Of a stretch of DNA of 64,000 nucleotides, positions 17,982 through 29,801 are shown in pieces. How positions within the stretch are numbered: the stretch's first letter is position 1; each line of letters starts with the position of its first letter. The translations under genes were made by a program, and so were the position numbers. Source of the stretch: Maioricimonas rarisocia (GTDB taxonomy: Bacteria > Planctomycetota > Planctomycetia > Planctomycetales > Planctomycetaceae); NCBI RefSeq assembly GCF_007747795.1, contig NZ_CP036275.1, forward strand, positions 620,001 through 684,000, written 5' to 3'. The notes under the pieces are model-generated. The model did not search any database. It saw nothing but the letters and a program-made list of their open reading frames with translations, and was not told the DNA's origin.

Positions 17982-19811
17982 TCACTGATTGCGGCCCGTA
18001 GCAAGATCGTACGTGGCTTCGTGAATCCGCTTCTGACGGCGGGCCAGATCCTCCAGCAGCTGGACCGTGTCGGCATCCGTCGCCTGGTCCCCCTCCACCT
18101 GCATGCCCAACTGACGGGTCATGCGGTTGATCTGGTTCTGCAGCGAGCGAATCATCTTCAGCTCGGCCAGCGTATCGACCAGTGACGGGTCCTGCTGTTG
18201 CTGCTGTTGTTGCTGCTGCTGTTCCTGTTGTTCCTTGAGCTTCTCCATCTCCCGCTGCATCGCGAGGATCATCTCGTCGAGCGTTTCGACGATGATCAAC
18301 TCGATGAGCTGAGTGGTCTCGCCGGTATCCGCTTTCGCCAGGCGGCCGGAAACCGTCCGCATGTTGTCCCGCATCTGCTCGATCGCTTCGGGGAAAGCGA
18401 CGGACGAGCCTTCTTCCCTGAGCAGGTTGAGAGCCTTCTCGGCCTCGATGGCGTTGTCCTGCTGGTCCCGGCTGAGCTGCGTTGCCTTGGCGTAGTGACG
18501 CGTTGTGCGTTCCGCCTCCGGCGTCTTCTCAAGCCGCACCGTTTCGGAATTGATCTGAAGCTGCAATCGCAGCATCTTCTGAAATCGTGCCTCGAGCATC
18601 GTGAGGACGATTTCCTTCTCTTCTTCGCGCAGCTGCCGCAGGATCTCTTCGAGCTCGGCCTTCATCCGTTCGAGCTCGGCGATTGCCTTGTCCTGCTGTT
18701 CGGAAGCGCCGTCGCGGTTCTTCTCACGCAGCTCTTCAATGGCCCGCTCCATCTCGTCGCGGGCCTTCTCCAGCTCTTCGCGACCGGGCGTCTTCTCGTC
18801 CTGCTGTTGCTGTTGCTGCTGTTGTTGAGACTGCTGCTGCTGGGATTGTTGTTGTTGTTGTTGTTGTTGCTGCTGTTGCGACTGTTGTTGCTGCGATTGC
18901 TGCGATTGCTGCTGTTGGGACTGTTGGGACTGCTGGGACTGCTGGGACTGCTGGGACTGCTGGGACTGCTGCTGCGAGTCCTGGGGTTTCGATTCCGACT
19001 GCATCGGATCCGAGGACTTCGAATCGGGGGACTGATCCGACTTCTGCGGATCGTCGTCGGACGTCGGCTTCTCGTCGCCGTCCATCGGATCGGACTTCGG
19101 GTCGTCTCCCTTCTCCTGGTCGTTCTGCTTTTCGGACGGATCCTGTTCCGACTCTTCTCCCTGTTCGCCAGACTCCCGCTGTTGCCGCTCGGCAGCTCGC
19201 TGGGCGTCCTGCTGATCGATCTTGTTGGCGAGCTTGCCCGCTTCGTCGGCGACCTTCTGTTCGGCTTCTTCGAGGCCTTCGGTGTCGCTGGAGCGTTCGG
19301 TGTCGGCGCGAACGTCTTTCTGCCGGGCAATCAGCCGGTTCGTATCGCCGAGCAGCTCTTCGAGCCGTTTGATCTCAGCGGAGAGGCGATCCCGCTCGTC
19401 TTCGCTCTGCAGGAGTTTGAGCAGGTCCGTGAGGTGGAGCAGGACATCGTCCTGGCGCGCGACGGCATCACCGAGGGACTCCCCCTCCTTGAGCATGTCC
19501 GTGATCAGCTCGAGCTGGTCGAGGACCCGCAGCTCGCGACTGCGGTTTCGCGTGCGGATCAGCAGTTCCGCACGGTCCGGATCGGTCCCGCGGGTGTATT
19601 CGCCCAGTTCGTAGAGGGCCTTCTCAAAGCGTTCGAAGTCCCGGAGCAGTGCCTGCTGCTGCTGCCTGAGTTCCAGGCCGGGTTCTTCGGCGGCCGCCGC
19701 AGGTTCGCCTTCCGGGGCAGGATCGGTCTCCTGTGCGGTGACGACCTGCAGGGGACCTGCGAGGAATGCCAGCAAAACGAGCATGGCCGCGTATTCAGAG
19801 CGCACTGTCAT
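17982..19811 (-). CDS. Gln/Ser-rich coiled-coil exported protein
   Basis: A 609-residue protein. Signal peptide about 1-26 (start at 19811), a long helical and coiled-coil stretch (about 40-185), an acidic Asp/Ser/Lys/Gln-rich segment (about 190-280), then a low-complexity tract of QQSQQS-type repeats (about 275-345), a second coiled coil (350-500) rich in Glu/Arg/Leu, another short poly-Gln run (about 540-552), and a C-terminal helix. No catalytic motif. The composition suggests an extended, partly disordered periplasmic scaffold. It follows the DUF4175-like gene by 110 bp. The poly-Leu frame on the other strand across the Gln tract is an artefact of the repeat. Confidence 0.85.
   Translation of the reverse strand: MTVRSEYAAMLVLLAFLAGPLQVVTAQETDPAPEGEPAAAAEEPGLELRQQQQALLRDFERFEKALYELGEYTRGTDPDRAELLIRTRNRSRELRVLDQLELITDMLKEGESLGDAVARQDDVLLHLTDLLKLLQSEDERDRLSAEIKRLEELLGDTNRLIARQKDVRADTERSSDTEGLEEAEQKVADEAGKLANKIDQQDAQRAAERQQRESGEQGEESEQDPSEKQNDQEKGDDPKSDPMDGDEKPTSDDDPQKSDQSPDSKSSDPMQSESKPQDSQQQSQQSQQSQQSQQSQQSQQQQSQQSQQQQSQQQQQQQQQQQSQQQQSQQQQQQQQQDEKTPGREELEKARDEMERAIEELREKNRDGASEQQDKAIAELERMKAELEEILRQLREEEKEIVLTMLEARFQKMLRLQLQINSETVRLEKTPEAERTTRHYAKATQLSRDQQDNAIEAEKALNLLREEGSSVAFPEAIEQMRDNMRTVSGRLAKADTGETTQLIELIIVETLDEMILAMQREMEKLKEQQEQQQQQQQQQQDPSLVDTLAELKMIRSLQNQINRMTRQLGMQVEGDQATDADTVQLLEDLARRQKRIHEATYDLATGRNQ
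18805..18985. repeat. CTG/TTG-rich microsatellite-like tract in the Gln-rich gene
   Basis: Tandem CTG/TTG and GGGACTGCT units, encoding the Gln/Ser repeats of the minus-strand gene 17982-19811. A shorter CTG/TTG run is at 18192-18232. Tracts like this are prone to length change. Confidence 0.8.
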
Positions 19812-19921
19812 AATCTGACCCGTCCGGTCAAAGAGGGGACTGGCAGGTCCTCGGCCCGGATCTGCAGAGGATCGCCGACTCTGGCGAACCGCAACCGACA
19901 TCCGAACCGAATCGCAACCTG

Positions 19922-22381
19922 TTAGTTTAGCAGATCAAACAACTTCCGTTCCTGTTCCTTTCGGGTTTCCGCCTGAATCTCGGCCTGTCGCTCCAGGATG
20001 CTCTGCAACGACTTGACGAGTTCGTTGAAGGTCTCGCGTCGACGCATCTCGTTGAGTACCTGTTCCATACGGACGAGCATGGTGTCCAGGTGGGCCACGG
20101 CGTCGTCGATCGCTTCGGTCGGATCCGTCTCCCGTTCGTTGGCCAGTCGGAACAGACCCAGATCTCCGTCGACACTCGGGAAATCCTCCCCGTTGATCTG
20201 TTCCAGCGGGGCGGTGATGCCGTAATCGATCCGGTTGAGAATGGACGCGGTATCGACACGATTGTTCACCATTTCCGCCCGGATTTCGGCAAAGGCGTCC
20301 TGAACGGCTCGTGTTTCGGTGTGATTCTTCCGGACCATATGCAGATTGCGCTCCGCACAGGCCTGCATTGCGATCCGCAGTTGCCGGAGCAGCTCTTCCT
20401 GCTCACGAAGGGCTTCCTCCGCGGCGGGTGTCGATTCGCGGAGACTGGCTCCCTCCTCGTAACGTTGCCGATGCTGCAGCAGATCTTCGCGAACGTCCCG
20501 GACTTCCGAGATGATCTGCTCGAATCGGAGTCGCAGGTTCAATTCCTTGTCGTACAGACGGGCCAGAAGCTCTTCGGGCGTGACGATCCGGAACGAGTAG
20601 ACCGGCCCGTGGCTCTTGTGGGGCCCATTCAGTTGATCGCCGTCTTCGGCGAAAACGGTTAACGCGAGCCGCTGATCGACCTTCAGCTCCAGCGGCAGGA
20701 CGCTGAACCGTTCGACGGTGACATCTTCGGACTCCGCCAGACGGTATTCCTTGTTTCCCCGGGGCCTGCGGTCAATCGGCCGCGGTGTGAACTCGGTTTC
20801 CTCGTCCACACGGAAGCCGAAATGCACATCGCCGATACCGTAATCGTCGGTGATCCGTCCTTCGATCGGGATACTCGCGAGTCGGGTAATGGTCGTGCTG
20901 ACGCCGCGAAGCTGCGTGTCCACGACCGGGGCCTGATCGATGATGCCGTTGATGGTCACCAGGGCCGGATCGGTGCTGTAGACGTCATCTTCGTCCTCGA
21001 GGTAGATCTGCAGCTGCGAGTCGGGGGGCAGGGGGACGGGAAGCGGGGGGCCGTTTCCGGCGTCGGACAGCGATTCCACCGCAGACGAGGTGAGCTGCAT
21101 GGGGATCTCGAAGCGATCGTTCTCCGGCGACATGAAGCGCGCGACGGTCTCTGCTGAGAGCGGGATGACATGTTCGCCGGCCTCTTCGCCGCCGCGGACC
21201 GTCATCTGGCCGTCCAGTTCACTCGTCTCAGGTCCGGCATAACCGAACGAAATGTCGACGTGATCGCTGCGGACATGCACGCGACGCAGACGCTTGTTGG
21301 CGACGCCGCGGAACACGAACTTCGTCTCCAGCGGCAATGAGATCTGCGTCCCCTGGACCGGCCGTTCCTTGTCGGCAAAGGCGTTCATGCCTGTGTAAGC
21401 GGGGTATTCGCAATCGAGCACGATCTGGTCGAGCCGGGGCGGATCGACGATGACAATCCGGTACGGCTGGCGGTTGATGAAGTCGCCGCCGGTGACCCAC
21501 AGCTGGTGCTCATCGATCACGCGGGCCAGGACGTGGCGGAACTCACCATCTCCCAGAGCGGACATGCCCACGGTGCCGCGGCTGCTGCCGGTGTTGCCGT
21601 AGCTGCGGTACTGCATCTCGACCCGATCGGGGACGTCCTTCCCTTCGGGGACCTCGGCCAGGATGTACAGGTCGGCACCGCGGGGGTGGCGGTACTCGAA
21701 GTTCTCGTCGAACTCGCGAATTCGCTCGCCCGGCTGAGCGACGACCTTCACGGACATCGCACTGCGGCGGTACGGCTCCCAGTAGTCATCCTGCTGCAGC
21801 AGATAGGCGTTGGCCCAGCGATGCATGGCCGAGGCGTTTGTCACGCCGAACACCACGACCGAGGCGAGCAGGATCGTGGCCGCCGTCACCCAGCGGCGGA
21901 GCGGTCCGGGATCGAAGACGGTGCTCAGGTTGAGCTGCTCGACGTCGCGCGAGGCACTGTCGATCGTTTTCTCGAGCATTGCGCCCCCCAGGCCGCTGCT
22001 GCTTTCGGACGTTTCTCCGAATTCAACCGCGGTAATCAGCCGATCGCTGAGCGTGGGGAAGCGTTTTTCGAGCAGCAGCGCCAGCGAGCGGCGTCGCAGC
22101 CGTCGGACGATGGGGGGCAGGACCCACATCACCAGTACGGCGAGCAGAGCTCCCACACCGAGGATGAGGAAGCCCAGCCGGAACCAGGCCGGCAGCTCGA
22201 GCTTGCGAACGTCGAAGTGGATCACGTCCGCAACCAGGCCGAACCAGAACAGGGCGGCGGCCAGAACGACCAGGACGCTCAGGCCCTCGATGAGGACGTA
22301 ACGTCGAATTCGTCCCCGCAGGTCGTCGAGAACCCGGCGGATCTCCGGTCGCAACGCCGTTCGGGATGCGTCTTGATGCAT
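19922..22381 (-). CDS. DUF4175-like membrane protein
   Basis: An 819-residue protein. Membrane segments are at about 33-52, 70-90 and 165-185, followed by a large extracytoplasmic part with beta-rich segments and a C-terminal coiled coil (about 630-819) rich in Arg/Glu. The layout fits the DUF4175 family found beside MoxR and VWA genes in planctomycetes and other bacteria. No active-site motif is seen. It begins 4 bp after the stop of the VWA gene upstream (22386), so the two are probably translated together. Confidence 0.85.
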   Translation of the reverse strand: MHQDASRTALRPEIRRVLDDLRGRIRRYVLIEGLSVLVVLAAALFWFGLVADVIHFDVRKLELPAWFRLGFLILGVGALLAVLVMWVLPPIVRRLRRRSLALLLEKRFPTLSDRLITAVEFGETSESSSGLGGAMLEKTIDSASRDVEQLNLSTVFDPGPLRRWVTAATILLASVVVFGVTNASAMHRWANAYLLQQDDYWEPYRRSAMSVKVVAQPGERIREFDENFEYRHPRGADLYILAEVPEGKDVPDRVEMQYRSYGNTGSSRGTVGMSALGDGEFRHVLARVIDEHQLWVTGGDFINRQPYRIVIVDPPRLDQIVLDCEYPAYTGMNAFADKERPVQGTQISLPLETKFVFRGVANKRLRRVHVRSDHVDISFGYAGPETSELDGQMTVRGGEEAGEHVIPLSAETVARFMSPENDRFEIPMQLTSSAVESLSDAGNGPPLPVPLPPDSQLQIYLEDEDDVYSTDPALVTINGIIDQAPVVDTQLRGVSTTITRLASIPIEGRITDDYGIGDVHFGFRVDEETEFTPRPIDRRPRGNKEYRLAESEDVTVERFSVLPLELKVDQRLALTVFAEDGDQLNGPHKSHGPVYSFRIVTPEELLARLYDKELNLRLRFEQIISEVRDVREDLLQHRQRYEEGASLRESTPAAEEALREQEELLRQLRIAMQACAERNLHMVRKNHTETRAVQDAFAEIRAEMVNNRVDTASILNRIDYGITAPLEQINGEDFPSVDGDLGLFRLANERETDPTEAIDDAVAHLDTMLVRMEQVLNEMRRRETFNELVKSLQSILERQAEIQAETRKEQERKLFDLLN

Positions 22382-22385
22382 ATCC

Positions 22386-24842
22386 TTACGCCAGTTTCAG
22401 AAGCTTGCGGGTCAACCACTCGACGGACAGCAGCCCGACGAGCAGAAACATCACCCATTGACGATCCCACAGCTCGCGCAGTCGCTGGTCGATGACGAAC
22501 TCCTGTCCCATGTTTGGAAGCAGGGCGGGGAGCTCGGCGGCTGCCTCGTTGATCGAGAGGTAACGGCCTCCCGTCTCTTCCACGAGCGACTTCAGCCGCT
22601 GCACGTCCTGCTGCATGCTGGCCGCTTCCAGCTTGGGCAGCGAAACGCTGATCTCGTTGACGACGGTTTCCGACGAATCGGGAATGGACAGTTCCAGCCG
22701 GTACCGCCCCGGCAGTGCCACGCGGAAATCGCCGACGAACTCTGCCGGCCGGTTCCGGTCCTGCCGCAACGTCAGCGGAGGCACCATCGGTTTGCCGGTC
22801 GGATCGTAGACGTCGATGCCGAGCGTCTGCTGTTCGAGCGGCCGATACTGCGAATTGAGCACGCGGGCCCGCAGCGGCACGGTCTGGCCGACGTCGTAGT
22901 CCGCCCCCTGCAGAATCAGCATGCCCCGCTGCAGACCCCGTTTGGTCCGCCCTTCGGCCGCCTTCCGCACGAGCTTGATCCAGAAGCGGTCGTAGAACTC
23001 TTCGTCCATCGCCCGCAGGCGCCACATCTCGGGACTGCCGAGGTAGACCGTCTGCCCCTGACTGTACCGCTGAGCGGCAAGCAGAACCGGCTGACCGTCG
23101 CCTCCCCGCGCGAGCGGATCGGTGAACTCGGCGTAGACGGTGGTGCCACCCTTGCGGCCCCGGGTGGGATAGCAGCGGTAGACGCCGGGAAACTCTTCCC
23201 AGACGGCCATCGCGGTTGACGGATCGTCGGTCACCTGCAGGAACGCGGCAGCCTTTCCTTCCTGGGTGAGGCCCAGCTTCCAGGCTTCGGCCGATTTGTC
23301 GCGGCTGCCCAGCGTCATCGAGACCTCTTCGAGGACGACCGGATACAGCTTGAGGATGGACGTGAAGTCATCCGCGGCGGCTGCGAGCTGCGGTGTGTAG
23401 ACGTCGCCGGCGACGAGGATCATGCCGCCCCCTTCGTTGGCGACCCACTCCTCGAGCCACTGCTGCCCCTCTTCGGGAATCTCCGACCAGTCTGGGTCAA
23501 ACGCCATCACGACGTCGTAGCCGAACAGTTCCTCGCGCGTTTCCGGGAAGTCGAACAGCAGGTCGTCGGCATCCTGACTGATGCCGACCGAACCGGTCTG
23601 CAGCCAGACGTCGATTTCCATCGAACGATGGCGGTGCAGCGTGTTCTTTGAGAAACGGTAGTCCCGCATCGGGCCGCCGGCGATCACCAGGATCCGCAGC
23701 GGACGGTCGAAGACGTTGACCGAGCGGGCGGCCACGTTGTCGTCCGGGCGGCTTTCGACGGTCTCGCTGGCGAGTGCGGCCTGAACCGTGTACTCAAACT
23801 CGCCCGCCTCGTCACCGGTCTGTTCGAAGGTGACCTCGACGGGAATGCCGTCTTCGAGCAGCGTCGCCTCCTTTGTCTCGACGATGACCGCTTCGGACTC
23901 TTCGGAGTGCCGCTTCTGCAGCGACACCTTCACGGTGCGTCCCTCGAGTCCATCGCCGCGAACCAGCGCCGTCAGCTCGAAGGCGTCTCCTTTCTGCACG
24001 TCGGTCGGAGCGATGAGCTTGGCGAGCTGCAGGTTGAGCGGCGGCTCGGTGCTGCCGACTCCCACACTGAACAGCCGGATGCTGTTCTTCTTTGCCCGTT
24101 CGTTCGCCGTCCCGACATCGCGGCCGGCATTGGAAACTCCGTCGCCGAAGACGACGACCCCGGCCAGTGTGCGGCTTTTGACTTCGGCCAGCAGTTTGTC
24201 GACCGAGTCGCCCATACGGGTGGAGAGTCCGCGGGTTTCCAGCAGCTCGTCCCAGTCGACGACCGGTTCCTCCTGCGGATCGCCGGTTGGTGCAACCGGC
24301 TGACCTTCCGGTACATACCGCGTCGAGAAGTGGTGCCGGGCCTCACTCAGGTCGCTGTCGAACGTGTAGATATCGACCGTGTGCTGCTCGCGAAGCTGTT
24401 CGATCAGCTCGGAGTCGGCCAGCAGTTGGCGGACGGCATCGATTCGCGAAAGGGGCTCGGCGGTTTCCTGAGTACGGGGATCGCTGGCCGGCTGCTGCAT
24501 CGACGTGGACGTGTCGACGAGCAAAACCACCTGTGAGGGGCGGTACGCCTGTCGCTGCGTCCGCTCCTGTGGATTGAGGGCGATGACAATCAGCGCTGCC
24601 AGGACCGAAACCCGCAGCATTGCGAGAAACATGGTCCAGCCGCGCGAGAGCATCCGCGTGTCGCGAATATACAGCCAGATCGCGGCCACGATGGCAACGG
24701 CGATCCCCGCGAACAGCGCCCAGTCGCCGCCGGAGTCCGGCAGTTCAAATTCGAGTGACTTGAGCGTCGACGGAGCGATCGTCTGGTCCGCCTGGGCCAG
24801 GATCGTCGCAGCGAGCGGAGTCAGAACGTTGGTGGCTATCAC
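22386..24842 (-). CDS. Membrane VWA-domain protein with glutamine-amidotransferase-like region
   Basis: An 818-residue protein. Hydrophobic segments at about 43-60 and 72-90, then a VWA domain starting near 103 with the metal-site motif DTSTS, a central beta-rich region, a class I glutamine-amidotransferase-like segment (about 375-520, ILVIAGGPMRDYRFS onward) as in other such VWA proteins, and a C-terminal membrane helix. VWA domains bind protein partners through Mg2+, often under control of a MoxR ATPase. Translation appears to start at a GTG (24842) with only a weak ribosome site. It lies between the BatA-like gene (56-bp gap) and the DUF4175 gene (4-bp gap). Confidence 0.88.
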   Translation of the reverse strand: MIATNVLTPLAATILAQADQTIAPSTLKSLEFELPDSGGDWALFAGIAVAIVAAIWLYIRDTRMLSRGWTMFLAMLRVSVLAALIVIALNPQERTQRQAYRPSQVVLLVDTSTSMQQPASDPRTQETAEPLSRIDAVRQLLADSELIEQLREQHTVDIYTFDSDLSEARHHFSTRYVPEGQPVAPTGDPQEEPVVDWDELLETRGLSTRMGDSVDKLLAEVKSRTLAGVVVFGDGVSNAGRDVGTANERAKKNSIRLFSVGVGSTEPPLNLQLAKLIAPTDVQKGDAFELTALVRGDGLEGRTVKVSLQKRHSEESEAVIVETKEATLLEDGIPVEVTFEQTGDEAGEFEYTVQAALASETVESRPDDNVAARSVNVFDRPLRILVIAGGPMRDYRFSKNTLHRHRSMEIDVWLQTGSVGISQDADDLLFDFPETREELFGYDVVMAFDPDWSEIPEEGQQWLEEWVANEGGGMILVAGDVYTPQLAAAADDFTSILKLYPVVLEEVSMTLGSRDKSAEAWKLGLTQEGKAAAFLQVTDDPSTAMAVWEEFPGVYRCYPTRGRKGGTTVYAEFTDPLARGGDGQPVLLAAQRYSQGQTVYLGSPEMWRLRAMDEEFYDRFWIKLVRKAAEGRTKRGLQRGMLILQGADYDVGQTVPLRARVLNSQYRPLEQQTLGIDVYDPTGKPMVPPLTLRQDRNRPAEFVGDFRVALPGRYRLELSIPDSSETVVNEISVSLPKLEAASMQQDVQRLKSLVEETGGRYLSINEAAAELPALLPNMGQEFVIDQRLRELWDRQWVMFLLVGLLSVEWLTRKLLKLA

Positions 24843-24898
24843 GAATTCGATCTTAGGTCTTCCCGGAAGTGGATCGGCGAATTGGAGATCCGTTCCCG

Positions 24899-27246
24899 TT
24901 ACGAGTTGGCCGTCCAGCCCGGGCGAAGACCGCGGGCCGGCGAACGGAGACCGCCTTTACGCGCTTCTCCATCGGGATGGTAACTGAGCCGATACGCCAG
25001 CAACTGTTCGCAGACGGCGAGCAGCACCAGGGCTGCCAGCAGCCACCAGCGAATCTCGTTGCCGGCCGATTCGGTGCGGATCCAGTCGAAAGTCCCCGGT
25101 TCCTGAATGGTGACCGAAACGTTCTCTCCAATCTGCCGGCGGATCGTCTCGTCGCTGGCGACGTCGAGCCGGCTTTCCTCCACCGGAACATTATACGCGA
25201 ACAGGCGTTCTTCCACCTGCTGCTCACGCGTGGTGAGCCGCACGGTGTAGATTCCGGGGGCATCAGTTTCGCGGAACGAGGCGACCAGCGGCGGGAGTTC
25301 CTCCGCAGCCGGCGATGCTTCGTCGCTCTCTTCGGCGGTCGTTTCAGGCGTGGCCGCTTTCAGCTGCGTCGCCTGGTTGTCGGGGCTGACGATCTCGAGA
25401 TTCTCGCGGTAATACGCCCGGTTCAGCGTCAGGTCGAGCGGAACGCCCGCCGGCTGACGGGGCAGCAGATGCTCGGAGCGGGCGATGTGGCGGGCCAGTT
25501 CGAGCTGCATCACTGCGAAACTGGGAGCTCCCGGCCCGTTAGCCCAGTTGTTCCAGACGGTTCCCTGCGGCGAGACCAGCGGACCTGCGGCCGTCAGGCA
25601 GGTGACGATGCGGCTCTCGCCGTATTCGTGTTCGAGAATCAGCGGCTGCCGGTTCCGCAACGTCGCGAGCACGCGGAACTGGTCTTCCTCCGGCTGGCGA
25701 TTGGCCCACCAGTCGGTGGCAACGGGATAGAACAGATTGACGAATACCGCGTCGATGAACGGGTTCTCCTGACCGCCGAGAATCCGGAACAGCGGGTGAT
25801 CCGCCGGAATCAGGTCCGGTCCCGGCGACGTGCTGTCCTCACGAGGAAGTTCCGTTGGCGAGCCAGCCAGCGGCACCGGGAACAGGCCTTCTCCGTTCCG
25901 GTACAGCTTGTCGTTGTAGAACGCCGGCCGCACCGTGTCCCCCATGAACCAGGCGAGACCACCACCGGCGGCGGCGAACTTTTCCAGTGCATCGACGGCA
26001 TCAGGCGGGAGTTCCGGAACATTGACCAGATAGATCGCCTGGAACTTCTCCAGCGGATTGCGGCGAAGGTAGTCGGGCCCCTGAACGAGCGCGGAATAGC
26101 CGGTCACCGACGTATCCGCGGCAAGGGCATCGGCGATGTACAGCCCCTGCGTCCCGCCGGGGGTGCCGTCGACGACGAGCACCGGGTTGTTGACCGGCAC
26201 TTCGACCGCGACATACCGCACGTTGTCCGATTCGAGTGCGTCGTTTTCGAGCGTGACGTGCAGCCGATGGTTGCCTGGCGTTTCGAACACGACTTCGAAC
26301 GTCCGGGAAACCTCCTTGCCGGCTTCGATCGACTGGAAGACGAGATTCATCGGCAACTGCTGGCTGTCGACGAACACTCCCAGTCGAACGTCTTCCACCT
26401 CCCGCGTGCCGAAGTTGGAGACCTTTGCCGTGAAGGAAACCGGGACTCCGGCCGCGGCCGCTTCGACGGCGCCGGTCAGGTCGGTGACCGCGAGATTCTC
26501 GTGGACATCGCCGATGACCCGCACCAGATTGACGCTGATGTCGGCGGCATCCAGTTCGCGGACGGTCTCTCCCAGCCGGGCGTTGTCGAACCAGTCATCC
26601 TGCCGAAAGTCGGAGACGACGTGCAGATGCTTGACGGCTGACCGGTCGTCCATCAGCCGGTCCCGTGCGGCCTCCAGTCCGTCGACCAGATCGAGTGCCT
26701 GGTGGGTGGCCTGCAGGTCCGACAGCCGCGTCGAGACTTCGTCGAGCAGTGCGTCGTCGATGTCCCGTTCGCTCAGTCCGGCGATCGTTTCTCCCGGGCG
26801 GGAGAGCAGGATCAGCGTGAATTTCTGCGTGCCGGGCCGCTGGGCTCCTTCGGCGACGATCTTCTCGACGACCGAACGTGCCGCCTGAAACGCCGTTTCG
26901 TCTCCCAGCCGGTCCTGCATCGAACCACTGTCGTCCAGAATGACGACATGGTGCGACTTGGCGCCGCGGAACAGCGTCAGCTGCTGGGCGTCGAGCACGA
27001 ATCGGCCGACCAGCAACAGGATCAGCAGCACCATCAGGATGCGGAGCAGCAACAGGAGCAGCTGCTCGAACAGGATCCGCCTGCGGTTTCGCTGTTCACT
27101 GGCGAGCAGGAACTCCATGGCGGCGAATCGCACGCGGCGGTAACGCAACCGATTGATCAGGTGAATGATAATCGGCGCGGCCACCAGGGCGACGCCCGGC
27201 CAGAAGAAGGCAGGATTCAGAAAGTGTTGTGCAATCCAGGTTGCCA

Positions 27247-27247
<1 letters not shown>
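24899..27247 (-). CDS. BatA-domain/VWA membrane protein
   Basis: A 782-residue protein. The N-terminus has the BatA layout: a hydrophobic segment (about 9-30), the basic NRLRYRRVRF stretch, and a second hydrophobic segment (about 60-85). A VWA domain follows, with DDSGSM at about 106-111. After it come CARDB-like beta-domains (about 265-360), an amidotransferase-like segment and a C-terminal membrane helix near 735-757. BatA proteins act with MoxR ATPases; in Bacteroides they are linked to stress tolerance. Its ATG overlaps the stop of the DUF58 gene by one base (TGATG), a sign of coupled translation. Confidence 0.9.
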
Positions 27248-28170
<923 letters not shown>

Positions 28171-28204
28171 CCTTCAGCGGGCGAAGTCGTTCCGGCGAAT
28201 CCGT

Positions 28205-29257
<1,053 letters not shown>

Positions 29258-29801
29258 GAGAGGTGATGCTCACGACTGGAAGGTATCTGGATCTGTCCGG
29301 GGTTTACCGAAAGTACCCCGCATGATGGTATTCAGGTCAGCCGAATCGAGAAAGCGGCATTTTCCCGGACTCGCCGGATTGTGCAGTTTGTGGACCTCTT
29401 TGTGAAATTCCGACGGCACTGCTCCGGATCAGCTCCCTAACCGGATGGGAAGGTTAAGGTTTGGTGAAAGCGTGATTGTATTCGGTTGCCGCGGGGGCGT
29501 CACGCCTGCAACTATCAGAGGGCCTGTTGACAGGAATGAGGAGACGGTCTGCACGGCAGGTGGCCGGCCGGGCAACCCGCGTCGTACTCTCCTGGCGTGT
29601 TCCGAGGCGACGACCCGCTCGCGTTCGGAGCCCGTGTCTTCCTGTTGCAGTCGCCTGAAGCACAGAACCACCTGGTGGAATCCGCCAGTACTGAATGAAA
29701 CCACAGTCGAAACGAGATCGGCTCAGGTATCGTGTGTGAGCGATCCCTGCCGTGAGAATGTCACCTGCCCGCGCGGCTGACTGGGAAGACCGGACGGCTC
29801 T
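29258..29801. other. 544-bp divergent intergenic region
   Basis: Lies between the MoxR gene (minus) and the kinase gene (plus) and should hold both promoters. I see no convincing promoter boxes, no hairpin with a T-run and no supportable small gene. It is a likely regulatory region for the 18.6-kb cluster. Confidence 0.4.

Noticed and set aside
18198-19925. 575-codon plus-strand frame with long poly-Leu runs
   Set aside because: The Leu runs are just the complement of the Gln-coding CTG/TTG tract of the minus-strand gene; no sensible protein.
24869-26641. 590-codon plus-strand frame opposite the BatA/VWA gene
   Set aside because: Translation has no recognisable domain; the minus strand has a full BatA-VWA protein.
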